Of a stretch of 64,000 nucleotides of DNA, positions 18,103-25,231 are shown one piece after another (positions within the stretch are counted from its first letter, which is position 1; every line of letters starts with the position of its first letter). The translations under genes and the position numbers were made by a program. Source of the stretch: Streptomyces sp. TRM70350 (lineage in GTDB: Bacteria; Actinomycetota; Actinomycetes; Streptomycetales; Streptomycetaceae); NCBI RefSeq assembly GCF_019219825.1, contig NZ_JAHUXH010000011.1:62001-126000 (forward strand), given 5' to 3'. Under the pieces are notes generated by a model. That model saw only the letters and a list, made by a program, of their open reading frames with translations, made no database searches and had not been told where the DNA came from.

Positions 18103-18378
18103 ATGACGGATCGTCGAGGCACGGCCCCCCGGTCGGAGTGCGGGACGCAAGCGGCCGTGACGGATGCACCCGGAGGCCCAGGCGCCGGGACCTATCAGCG
18201 GGACCGCGTGACCGGGATGGTCGGGAGGGTCATCACCTACGTCTCTGCGTCAAGGGTGCGCCTACGTCCAGCGGACTTGTCCGCAGACTTCGAAGCGGAC
18301 GTGGAGGACCTGAAGCCGGTTGCGACGGGCGAAGCGTTGCGGCTGTCGATCAATCGTGTCAACCAGGAGGTTCGATGA
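18103..18378 (+). CDS. Small island protein, 91 aa, first gene of overlapping operon
   Basis: ATG at 18103 has GGGAG 7 nt upstream. After a disordered Gly/Pro-rich N-terminus, residues ~32-91 form a compact beta-rich domain (DRVTGMVGRVITYVSASRVRL, LRPADLSADFEADVEDLKPV) ending in a helix (EALRLSINRVNQEV). I recall small proteins of this kind beside Nudix and HTH genes in actinobacterial integrative elements; function unknown. Codons are less biased than in core genes. The stop overlaps the next start (ATGA). Confidence 0.7.
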   Translation: MTDRRGTAPRSECGTQAAVTDAPGGPGAGTYQRDRVTGMVGRVITYVSASRVRLRPADLSADFEADVEDLKPVATGEALRLSINRVNQEVR

Positions 18379-18500
18379 ACGGGCAACGGCGGCACGCCGC
18401 CAGGCATTGGGTCAAGGACGCTGACGGCGTGCTGTTCGCGATGGCGACCATCGGGACGGCGGCATGCATTGCCGTGATGGCCGTGGCGGGGTGGCTGTGA
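18375..18500 (+). CDS. 41-aa single-TM microprotein (island)
   Basis: Starts in the ATGA overlap with the gene before; SD AGGAGG lies 4 nt upstream. Sequence is a basic N-terminus (MNGQRRHAARHWVKDADG) and one TM helix (FAMATIGTAACIAVMAVAGW). Its TGA overlaps the GTG of the Nudix gene (GTGA), so all three are probably translationally coupled. Too short for usual gene finders. Confidence 0.7.
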   Translation: MNGQRRHAARHWVKDADGVLFAMATIGTAACIAVMAVAGWL

Positions 18501-19267
18501 GCGAGACCGCGAGCCTGGATCCGCCCGGAGCGGCGCTGGCCAGGCAGAACTGGTGGATCAGCGCGCGTCGCTGGCCGTCTGACGTCGTCACGGCGCTGCA
18601 CGCGATCCACGACCGCTACCCGGCGTGGAACACGAGCTACTACCGGGAGGGCACGCGTGACGTTCCGGGACGGCGCGGCCCGCTGGTCCCGGCCGGTGGC
18701 TGCACCGCCAGGCTCATGCAGCCGCAGTACGACTACGCGCCCGTGCTCGTGGCGAGCGACCCGCAGGAACTCACGGCGCTCGTTGCGATCGAAGACAAGG
18801 TACGAGCGGGGCGCGGATCGTCAGGCAGGCGCCAGGTGATGGCGTGGGCGCTGATGCGCGACCCTGACGGCTCCGTGCTGGCCGTGGACTACGGCGCCGC
18901 CGGGGGATGGGCCTTGCCGGGGGGCGAAGTCGAGCTGAACGAGGCGCCGCCCAAGGGGTGCTTGCGGATCTTGGGGGACATGCTCCGGGTGCCCGGCCTG
19001 ATGGTGGCGAGGGTCGATGCGATGGACTGGTGGCCCCGCGCCGACCAGCAGCCCGAGACGCATCACATCGTGTTCGACGTGTGGTGCGACCCGAGCACGG
19101 TCCCCCAGGACGACAGCGCGGTGCGCTGGCTGCGGGTAGAGGAGTTGGAGCGGTGGTTTTCGGCACCTGTCTTGAAGCGCGCCGTGATGGCGCTGGAGGC
19201 CCGCCAGAGCGGGCGCGCGGGCTACCTGATGGGCGGTGCGGGGCTGCTGCCACTGGCAGGCGCATGA
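18497..19267 (+). CDS. Nudix-fold protein with degenerate Nudix box (island)
   Basis: 256 residues; the GTG overlaps the previous stop. The N-terminal ~105 residues are a domain I do not recognise (QNWWISARRWPSDVVTALHA). The C-terminal half has a Nudix fold with the start of the box (GGEVELNE, residues 142-149), but the REUXEEXGU part reads RILGDMLRV: only Arg157 is kept and both metal-binding glutamates are absent. Hydrolysis is unlikely; nucleotide binding or sensing is possible. The AICE pSAM2 encodes an immunity factor (Pif) with a Nudix motif, so a role in element biology is a reasonable guess. Confidence 0.75.
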   Translation: MSETASLDPPGAALARQNWWISARRWPSDVVTALHAIHDRYPAWNTSYYREGTRDVPGRRGPLVPAGGCTARLMQPQYDYAPVLVASDPQELTALVAIEDKVRAGRGSSGRRQVMAWALMRDPDGSVLAVDYGAAGGWALPGGEVELNEAPPKGCLRILGDMLRVPGLMVARVDAMDWWPRADQQPETHHIVFDVWCDPSTVPQDDSAVRWLRVEELERWFSAPVLKRAVMALEARQSGRAGYLMGGAGLLPLAGA

Positions 19268-19467
19268 CGGTGCGGAGCAAGGGCGATGCCTGGTTGTGGA
19301 GGACGGCCCCGTGCCCGCTGCTGTCCCCGAGGGCGCGCGCGCGGCGCGCGCGGCGAGGAGGTGACGGGCCGTGGTCGTCGAGCGCGGTGACGTTGCGGCG
19401 CCTGTCACGGCTGCTGCCGATGGTCCCGGACCACGACGGCCCGCGCATCCCGCCGTGGCTTCCGTGA
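19264..19467 (+). CDS. 67-aa basic small protein (island)
   Basis: Starts in an ATGA overlap with the Nudix stop. Very basic, with an Arg-rich middle (RARARRARRGG) encoded by a CG-repeat tract, and a C-terminal segment LRRLSRLLPMVPDHDGPRIP. High G/C third positions and the overlaps on both sides support it as real. Function unknown. Confidence 0.55.
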   Translation: MTVRSKGDAWLWRTAPCPLLSPRARARRARRGGDGPWSSSAVTLRRLSRLLPMVPDHDGPRIPPWLP

Positions 19468-19550
19468 ACGGGGTGGCGGGGCGCTGGGCGTGGGCGTGGG
19501 CGGTGTGGGTCGTCGGGCTGGCGTCCATGCTGCTCGCCGTCTTACGCTGA
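19464..19550 (+). CDS. 28-aa single-TM microprotein with a TTA codon (island)
   Basis: GTG overlaps the previous stop (GTGA). The product VNGVAGRWAWAWAVWVVG followed by LASMLLAVLR is essentially one Trp-rich TM helix with an Arg at each end. The antepenultimate codon position is TTA, the rare leucine codon read by bldA tRNA, so its completion may depend on developmental stage. Last gene of the five-gene run; a hairpin follows 28 bp later. Confidence 0.5.
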   Translation: MNGVAGRWAWAWAVWVVGLASMLLAVLR

Positions 19551-19578
19551 CCCCACCAGGGCCGCCCACCCACTGACA

Positions 19579-19620
19579 GCCCCGGTCGTCCAGCTCCCCC
19601 CCGAAGCGGACGGCCGGGGC
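19579..19620 (+). terminator. Hairpin ending the microprotein operon
   Basis: GCCCCGGTCGTCC (19579-19591) pairs with GGACGGCCGGGGC (19608-19620), 13 bp with one G-U. Confidence 0.6.
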
Positions 19621-19667
19621 GCCCGTGCTTCGCAAGCGCCGCCCGGCCCCGTCGATCCCGGCTCCTC

Positions 19668-19715
19668 GTGCGGTGCTGGCAGCCAGCGCTAACGCGCAGT
19701 CCGCCAGCACCGCAC
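19668..19715. terminator. Perfect 13-bp inverted repeat between the convergent island operons
   Basis: GTGCGGTGCTGGC (19668-19680) and GCCAGCACCGCAC (19703-19715), 22-nt loop. It lies 86 bp past the SDR stop on the minus strand, so it could terminate that operon. Confidence 0.5.
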
Positions 19716-19800
19716 AGACTAGACGGACGGCGCGGGGCGACGGCGCTGGACAAGCACTTCCGTCGTCATCGTGTTCTCTGTCTCGCGGGTGGGTGGCTGG

Positions 19801-20562
19801 TTAGACGATGGTGGGGATGCCGCCGCCGTCTAGCCGCAGCGCGGAGCCGCGTATGGCAGTGGAGGCGGGAGTGGCGAGGTACGCGACGACTTGCGCGATC
19901 TCTCTCGGAGTGGTGGGGCGCTTGAGAAGTGATGCGGGGTGGGCGGCCATCACTTGGTCCCATTGGTCTCCGACAAGGGCCTGTGCGCCTTCGGTCTTCG
20001 TGGGTCCGACGAGGACGGCGAGGGAGGTCACGGTGGTGCCCGCCGCCTGCTCGGCGAGCAAGCGCGACATGATGAGCTGGGCGGCTTTGGACACGGCGTA
20101 CGGTCCCATGTCCGGGGGCGGGATTAGCGCCGTCTCGCTACTGATCCAGATGACGCGGCCGTGGTTGTTCTCGGCGATCATGCGCGGGAGTAGCGCACGG
20201 GCGAGCCTGAGCCCTGCCACGGCGTTGACCTGCACCAACCGGGCGTAGTCGTCGTATTCGGCGTCCCCGTGCGACCGCTCGATCTGCCCCGCGTTGTTGA
20301 TGAGGATATCCACGTCGTGGCCGTAGAAATGCAGCTCATACAGCACCTCGTCGCACCCCTCCGCGCTGGCGAGGTCTCCCACGATGGGGTGCACGCGCCC
20401 GCCGCCGCCGAGGCGCGCGGCGGCCCGCTTGGTTTTCACGGGATCGCGGCCATGGACTAGAACGGTTGCGCCACGGGCTAGCATCTCGTCGGCGATGGCA
20501 TAGCCAATGCCCTGTGTTGATCCGGTGATGAGGGCCGTCTTGTCCTCTAGCGCGCCGCCCAT
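19801..20562 (-). CDS. Short-chain dehydrogenase/reductase (island)
   Basis: 253 residues, a complete classical SDR: cofactor motif TGSTQGIG (13-20), NNAG (89-92), catalytic Ser141/142, Tyr155 and Lys159 in YAVSK. A positively charged residue at HGRD (residue 39) hints at NADP preference. The ATG overlaps the cyclase stop by one base (TGATG), so it is translationally coupled to the cyclase. The pairing suggests it reduces the cyclase product or a derivative, an inference from context. Codon use is A/T-richer than in core genes. Confidence 0.88.
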   Translation of the reverse strand: MGGALEDKTALITGSTQGIGYAIADEMLARGATVLVHGRDPVKTKRAAARLGGGGRVHPIVGDLASAEGCDEVLYELHFYGHDVDILINNAGQIERSHGDAEYDDYARLVQVNAVAGLRLARALLPRMIAENNHGRVIWISSETALIPPPDMGPYAVSKAAQLIMSRLLAEQAAGTTVTSLAVLVGPTKTEGAQALVGDQWDQVMAAHPASLLKRPTTPREIAQVVAYLATPASTAIRGSALRLDGGGIPTIV

Positions 20563-21713
20563 CAGGTTCGCCGACTGTCGAACTGGGCGAGCAGCCTTAC
20601 GGCGCGCATGACCTCCTCCACGGTCAGGGTGTTCGTGTAATGGTCCTCCTCGTTGCCGGTGTCTGTGAGCATGACCATCCGGAGCTTCCCGCCACGGTGG
20701 CGTGTGCGGTCGTCAAGCGCCGTTTCGATCATGTCGGCGGTCATGAGTGTGGAGTAGAGGCCCGGCATCCCGAGGCGGTAGAGCAGGTCCAGGACCCATT
20801 CGCATCGCTCCCGGGTGATCAGCTCCCGGTCTCGCGAGATCACCGCCGTGAGGGCGATGTCGTGGCCGACAGCGATGCCGTGGGGGATACGCCCATCTGA
20901 GCGTCCTTCGAGCTCGTGCGCGAAGGTGTGCCCGAAGTCCAGCAGGCGGGCAAGCTCGTCCTCAAAGAGGTCGCTGGCGAGTTCGGCGACGGTCGCGCCG
21001 ATGACGCCTCGTAGGATCAGTTCGCCATCGGGGTCGGCGAACCGGCGCGTGTGCGCGTGGGCGGCGTAGGCATGAAGACCTGGGCTAAGGGCTCCGTTCA
21101 GGAGCACAAGCGCGGCCTTGGCCATCTCCATCAGTCCCTCGGTCATGAGGTTGGCCGGGAGGGTTGCGAGCAGCGTAGGGTCAAGCAACCGGAGGCTCGC
21201 CGGGTGGTAGTTGCCGATCTTGTTCTTGAGGGTGAGCCCCGAGGGGCGGTGGTGGTTGAGCGCAACCTTTGCGCCAAGCGCGGTGTCGATCATGGCTAAC
21301 AGCGTGGTCGGGACCGCGACCCATGGCACCCCGCGCAGCACCGTGGCGGCCACGTGGCCGCCGAGGTCCAGCGTCGCGCCTCCTCCGATGACAACGAGCG
21401 GCTCGGCCCGGCGGTCGATGCCCCATGTCAGGATACGGTCACAGACCATCTCGGCGACCTCAGCTCGCTTGGCGCGTTCGCCGCCGGGGATGGTGATGAT
21501 GTTCGCGTCGATATTCCGATCGACGTAGTACTCGTGGACGGGGATCACGTCCTTGACCCCGTCGTCCATGACCACGACGCAACGGCCGGACTGGCCGGAC
21601 GCCTGGGCCAGGCGGTCACCTTCGACCAATGCAGGGGTGATTTCTACGCTGTAGGTGTAGGGACGGGTCACAGTCACGTCCCATCTGCTGGACCGAGGCT
21701 GACTGACTCCCAA
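20562..21713 (-). CDS. Sugar-phosphate cyclase, 3-dehydroquinate-synthase superfamily (island)
   Basis: 383 residues; TTG start at 21713 with GGGGAGGA upstream (a GTG at codon 13 is the alternative). The fold is clear: IPGGERAKR, VVIGGGATLDLGGHVAATVLRG, VPTTLLAMID, KNKIGNYHPA. Expected zinc ligands are Glu192 (LMTEGLMEMAK), His262 (DFGHTFAHELE) and His278 (PHGIAVGHD). The NAD-binding and substrate regions differ from core AroB (VDSSVGGK is replaced by IDTALGAK), so a secondary-metabolite cyclase is more likely: EEVS-, DOIS- or DHQS-like. It would convert a sugar phosphate into a cyclitol. The exact class cannot be set by eye. Confidence 0.85.
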   Translation of the reverse strand: MGVSQPRSSRWDVTVTRPYTYSVEITPALVEGDRLAQASGQSGRCVVVMDDGVKDVIPVHEYYVDRNIDANIITIPGGERAKRAEVAEMVCDRILTWGIDRRAEPLVVIGGGATLDLGGHVAATVLRGVPWVAVPTTLLAMIDTALGAKVALNHHRPSGLTLKNKIGNYHPASLRLLDPTLLATLPANLMTEGLMEMAKAALVLLNGALSPGLHAYAAHAHTRRFADPDGELILRGVIGATVAELASDLFEDELARLLDFGHTFAHELEGRSDGRIPHGIAVGHDIALTAVISRDRELITRERCEWVLDLLYRLGMPGLYSTLMTADMIETALDDRTRHRGGKLRMVMLTDTGNEEDHYTNTLTVEEVMRAVRLLAQFDSRRT

Positions 21714-21987
21714 GGGTCCTCCCCGACCTATCGGCTACAGCCATGCAGGGGGCGTGTCCCCGAGGGTGGGGGCACACGCCGGGGCCGAGCACGGGCGCCT
21801 ACCTGCCGAGGTCGCTGGTTTGGGAGCCGTCCCGCGTCGGCCTTGCGTTCGACGGTAGGCGACGGTGCGCGGGGCGCGCAAGGGGGTCACGGGCTTGGGG
21901 TTGGTGATCGGTCTGGCTCCGGGCGGGTGCTGGCTGAGCGATCCCCCAAGGGCCGGGCCGCGAGGGCCCGCGCGCCGGGAAATCGCC
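21714..21987. other. Non-coding right end of the island
   Basis: 274 bp without a supportable gene. It contains the SD of the cyclase, an imperfect hairpin (GGCGTGT at 21751 against ACACGCC at 21774-21780) in the cyclase leader, and the right arm GGGAAATCGCC (21977-21987). Room for recombinase arm sites, none recognised. Confidence 0.5.
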
Positions 21988-21995
21988 GTGGGTTG
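21988..21995 (+). other. Right 8-bp direct repeat of the island (att-like core)
   Basis: GTGGGTTG, the second copy of the core at 15914-15921, preceded by the inverted arm at 21977-21987. Confidence 0.75.
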
Positions 21996-22047
21996 TGTGT
22001 TGACCGCCTGGTTCCTGCTTCGGGGTTACAGGCGGAAGGACGACTGA
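21988..22047 (+). pseudogene. 3' part of the split small membrane-protein gene
   Basis: Codons for GCVLTAWFLLRGYRRKDD and a TGA, in frame with codons 1-30 at 15824-15913 once the island is removed. Alone it has no start of its own kind; an open frame from 21865 runs into it but begins in island sequence. Confidence 0.8.
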
Positions 22048-22157
22048 GGGCCCGGGAAGGTTGCTCGACGGCGGAGGCGGGGTGATCGCGTCCGAGGCGC
22101 CCGCTTACGATGAGCCGACGTCTTTATCCCGCCCACACGCGATAGGTCCTGCCGAAG

Positions 22158-22322
22158 ATGAGCTTCCACAGCGCCGCTGCCCAGTTGGTCACCCTCGCCG
22201 CCGAGGGCCAGGAGCACGGCGGCAATCACGAGAGCCTCAACCCCCTGCTCACCGGCGGTGGCGCGTTCATCGCCCTGATGCTGCTGCTGTGGATCACCAC
22301 CCGCTTCAACCGCGACCGCTAG
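22158..22322 (+). CDS. Small single-TM membrane protein upstream of nadD
   Basis: 54 residues: a His/Gly-rich N-terminus (MSFHSAAAQLVTLAAEGQEH) then one TM helix (GGAFIALMLLLWITTRF) and a short basic tail (NRDR). The layout matches the restored 49-aa protein just upstream, so the pair of tiny membrane proteins was probably adjacent before the island arrived. I recall a gene like this before nadD in other Streptomyces. Function unknown. Confidence 0.8.
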   Translation: MSFHSAAAQLVTLAAEGQEHGGNHESLNPLLTGGGAFIALMLLLWITTRFNRDR

Positions 22323-22426
22323 GGCCTGGCCGGCGGATCAGGCCGCAGGAAGTCGGCGGCGCCCGACTGCGGCATGATCCGCGGGCAGGTCCTGGTCCAC
22401 AGGCCGGGCCGGTAGGGTCTGCACGC

Positions 22427-23053
22427 ATGGGAGAGCAGGACATGCCTACCGGCCCGTCGACGTCGGCCAAGCGCCGCCTCGGCGTCATGGGCGGGACGTT
22501 CGACCCGATCCATCACGGGCACCTGGTGGCGGCCAGCGAGGTCGCCGCGCAGTTCCACCTCGACGAGGTGGTGTTCGTACCGACCGGGCAGCCGTGGCAG
22601 AAGACCCACCGCAAGGTCTCCCCGGCCGAGGACCGCTATCTGATGACGGTCATCGCGACCGCCGAGAACCCGCAGTTCTCGGTGAGCCGGATCGACATCG
22701 ACCGCGGCGGCCCCACCTACACCGTGGACACCCTGCGTGACCTGCGCGCCCTCAACCCCGACACGGACCTGTTCTTCATCACCGGCGCCGACGCCCTCGC
22801 CCAGATCCTGACCTGGCGGGACAGCGAGGAGCTGTTCTCCCTCGCGCACTTCGTCGGGGTCACCCGGCCCGGCCACCACCTGACCGACGCCGGGCTTCCG
22901 GAGGGCGGTGTCTCGCTGGTCGAGGTTCCCGCCCTCGCCATCTCCTCCACGGACTGCCGTGCGAGAGTCGCCAAGGGCGACCCGGTCTGGTATCTGGTGC
23001 CGGACGGAGTCGTGCGCTACATCGCCAAGCGACAGCTGTACCGCGGCGAGTGA
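22427..23053 (+). CDS. nadD: Nicotinate-nucleotide adenylyltransferase
   Basis: Adenylates nicotinate mononucleotide to deamido-NAD in NAD synthesis. The nucleotidyltransferase signature GVMGGTFDPIHHGHLVAA (GxFxPxHxGH) is near residue 20, and the C-terminal ISSTDCRARVAKGDPVWYLV (ISSTxxR) is present. 208 aa, normal. Start is uncertain: the ATG at 22427 follows TAGGGT by 8 nt (leaderless-like), while the in-frame ATG at 22442 has GGAG about 9 nt before it. Followed after 16 bp by the LytR_C gene. Confidence 0.95.
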   Translation: MGEQDMPTGPSTSAKRRLGVMGGTFDPIHHGHLVAASEVAAQFHLDEVVFVPTGQPWQKTHRKVSPAEDRYLMTVIATAENPQFSVSRIDIDRGGPTYTVDTLRDLRALNPDTDLFFITGADALAQILTWRDSEELFSLAHFVGVTRPGHHLTDAGLPEGGVSLVEVPALAISSTDCRARVAKGDPVWYLVPDGVVRYIAKRQLYRGE

Positions 23054-23069
23054 GCCGAGAGGGGCACCG

Positions 23070-24716
23070 GTGAACGACCGATACGACGCGGGGGCCGCAG
23101 GGTACGGCGCCGACCAGTACGAACTCGTCGGCTACGACGAGTACGGCCGGCCTGTGTACCGGCAGGTACCGGCCCAGCAGCCGTACGACCCCTACGCACA
23201 GCAGCAGGGCTACGGCTACGACCCGTACGCCACCGGCCAGCAGCAGCCGGCGCCCCCGTACGACCCGTACGGGACCGGTCAGCAGCCGCCCGTGACCTCG
23301 TACGACTCCTACGACCCCTACGGCCGGACCGCCACCAGCGGGCAGCAGCCGCGCGTGGCCGAGCAGACCGCGTACATCCCGCAGCAGCCGCGCCCGGCCG
23401 AGACCGAGCAGCTCCGGGAGCCCGCCCGCGAGGACCGGGACTACCGGACGGAACAGTTCGCCTTCGTCGAGGAGCCCGACCAGGACTCCGAGGACGTGAT
23501 CGACTGGCTGAAGTTCACCGAGAACCGCACCGAGCGCCGCGAGGAGGCCAAGCGCCGGGCCCGCAGCCGCCTGATCGCCCTCGTCGTGGTGCTGGCGATG
23601 GTCGCGGCCGGGGGCGTCGGTTACCTCTGGTACGCCGGGAAGCTGCCCGGTCTGTCCCCGTCCGGCGACACCAAGGGCGGTACGACGTCCGCGGCCGCGC
23701 AGAAGCGGGACGTGATCGTCGTCCACCTGCACGACACCAAGAAGGGCGGCACCTCCACGGCGCTGCTCGTCGACAACACCACCACCCGGCAGGGCAGCAC
23801 CGTCCTGCTGCCCAACTCGCTCGCGCTGTCCGGCGACGACGGTACGACGACGCTGGCCAAGTCGGTCGAGGACGACGGTTCCTCCGGCACCCGTGAGGCC
23901 CTGGACTCCGTCCTCGGCACGTCCATCCAGGGCACCTGGCGCCTGGACACCCCCTACCTGCAGAACCTCGTCGACCTGGTCGGCAACATCGAGATCGACA
24001 CCAACGCCGACGTGCCCGACCCGGACGCCAAGAAGAAGGGCGAGGCGCCACTGGTCAACAAGGGCGAGAGCCAGACCCTCAGCGGCAAGATGGCGGTCGC
24101 CTACGCCACCTACCGCGCCTCCGGCGAGGCCCAGAACGCCCAGCTGGAGCGGTTCGGGCAGGTCATGCAGGGGGTGCTGCGCAAGATGTCGTCCGACGCG
24201 CAGGCCGCCACGACCACCGTGCAGACGCTGGCGCAGATCCTCGACCCGTCGCTCACCGACAAGGACCTCGGCACCTTCCTCGCCAAGCTGTCCGACCTCG
24301 CCAAGAGCGGCGACTACAAGACCGCCGTGCTGCCCGTCCAGGACGACGGCACCCTCAGCGCCGAGGCGAGCGCCGGCGTGGTCAAGGACGTCCTCGGCGG
24401 CACCGCGAAGAGCCCCGACCAGGACGCGGCCGTCCGGGTCTCGGTGCAGAACGCCAGCGGTGTGCAGGACAACACGGAGAACGCGCGCGTGGTGCTCCTC
24501 AACGGCGGCTTCACCTTCCTGGGGGGCGGTACGGCCGGCAGCGCCCAGTCCGCGTCCAAGGTCACCTACGCGGACGCCGCCGACAAGCAGAACGCCACCG
24601 AGGTCGCCAAGACCCTGGGACTGCCCGACAGCGCGGTCACCAAGGGCGAGGTCTCCTCGGGCGCGAACGTCTCCGTGGTCCTCGGTCAGGACTACGAGCC
24701 GGCCTCCGCCGGGTAA
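23070..24716 (+). CDS. LCP-like / LytR C-terminal domain membrane protein
   Basis: 548 residues. A long Tyr/Gln/Pro-rich cytosolic N-terminus (QQPYDPYAQQQGYGYDPYA) leads to one TM helix (LIALVVVLAMVAAGGVGYLW, ~residues 169-190). The extracytoplasmic part has an LCP-like domain (DVIVVHLHDTKKGG, TVLLPNSLAL, MAVAYATYRASGE, LERFGQVMQGVLRK) and a C-terminal LytR_C domain (VRVSVQNASGVQDNTENARVVL). LCP proteins attach polymers to peptidoglycan, but the usual PRD arginine is replaced here (LPNS), so catalysis is doubtful. Sits in the conserved nadD-rsfS block. Confidence 0.85.
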   Translation: MNDRYDAGAAGYGADQYELVGYDEYGRPVYRQVPAQQPYDPYAQQQGYGYDPYATGQQQPAPPYDPYGTGQQPPVTSYDSYDPYGRTATSGQQPRVAEQTAYIPQQPRPAETEQLREPAREDRDYRTEQFAFVEEPDQDSEDVIDWLKFTENRTERREEAKRRARSRLIALVVVLAMVAAGGVGYLWYAGKLPGLSPSGDTKGGTTSAAAQKRDVIVVHLHDTKKGGTSTALLVDNTTTRQGSTVLLPNSLALSGDDGTTTLAKSVEDDGSSGTREALDSVLGTSIQGTWRLDTPYLQNLVDLVGNIEIDTNADVPDPDAKKKGEAPLVNKGESQTLSGKMAVAYATYRASGEAQNAQLERFGQVMQGVLRKMSSDAQAATTTVQTLAQILDPSLTDKDLGTFLAKLSDLAKSGDYKTAVLPVQDDGTLSAEASAGVVKDVLGGTAKSPDQDAAVRVSVQNASGVQDNTENARVVLLNGGFTFLGGGTAGSAQSASKVTYADAADKQNATEVAKTLGLPDSAVTKGEVSSGANVSVVLGQDYEPASAG

Positions 24717-24784
24717 TGCGTGGGGCGCCGTCGGCGGTCCGTGAGACCCTTGGAGACAAGTGACCGCCGACGGAAAGCCATGTA

Positions 24785-25231
24785 GTGACCGCAACCGACC
24801 GTTCTCTCGAGCTCATCAACACCGCGGCCCAGGCGGCCGCCGACAAGCTCGCTCACGACGTCATCGCCTACGACGTGAGCGATGTGCTGTCGATCACGGA
24901 TGCCTTCCTGCTGGCGTCCGCGCCCAACGACCGCCAGGTCAAGTCGATCGTCGACGAGATCGAGGAACGGCTCTCGAAGGAGCGCGGTGCCAAGCCGGTG
25001 CGCCGTGAGGGCGACCGCGAGGCCCGCTGGATCCTGCTCGACTACGTCGACATCGTCGTGCACGTGCAGCACAGCGAGGAGCGCGTCTTCTACGCCCTGG
25101 AGCGGCTGTGGAAGGACTGCCCCGAGATCGAGCTGCCCGCCGACGCCAAGGCCACCCGCGGCAAGGCCGAGGAGCACGCCAGGCTGCAGGCCGCCGAGGA
25201 GGCCGCCGAGGCGAGCGGTGACTGGCGGTGA
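24785..25231 (+). CDS. rsfS: Ribosomal silencing factor RsfS
   Basis: 148 residues, GTG start. The RsfS/Iojap domain (AHDVIAYDVSDVLSITDAF, residues ~24-42; REARWILLDYVDIVVHV; EERVFYALERLWKD) binds uL14 on the large subunit and blocks subunit joining under starvation. The C-terminus has an acidic/Ala-rich helical extension common in actinobacteria. The stop overlaps the next gene start by 4 nt (GTGA). Confidence 0.95.
   Translation: MTATDRSLELINTAAQAAADKLAHDVIAYDVSDVLSITDAFLLASAPNDRQVKSIVDEIEERLSKERGAKPVRREGDREARWILLDYVDIVVHVQHSEERVFYALERLWKDCPEIELPADAKATRGKAEEHARLQAAEEAAEASGDWR

Larger units (their letters stand above)
15914..21987. mobile_element. 6,074-bp genomic island inserted in a small membrane-protein gene
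   Basis: The boundaries are defined by the 8-bp repeat and by exact in-frame repair of the host gene on excision. The circular junction would read GGGAAATCGCC-GTGGGTTG-GGGGATTTCCC: two 11-bp inverted arms (10/11 matching) around an 8-bp overlap, the usual layout of a tyrosine-recombinase core. Cargo: GNAT, HTH/TPR regulator, a five-gene microprotein/Nudix operon, and SDR plus sugar-phosphate cyclase. Codon use is less G/C-biased than in neighbours. No integrase, transposase, excisionase or replication gene is visible, so it is either a remnant or mobilised in trans. Confidence 0.75.

Noticed and set aside
21865..22047. 60-aa ORF taken as an intact gene
   Set aside because: Its start is in the island; only the last 19 codons are the old gene.
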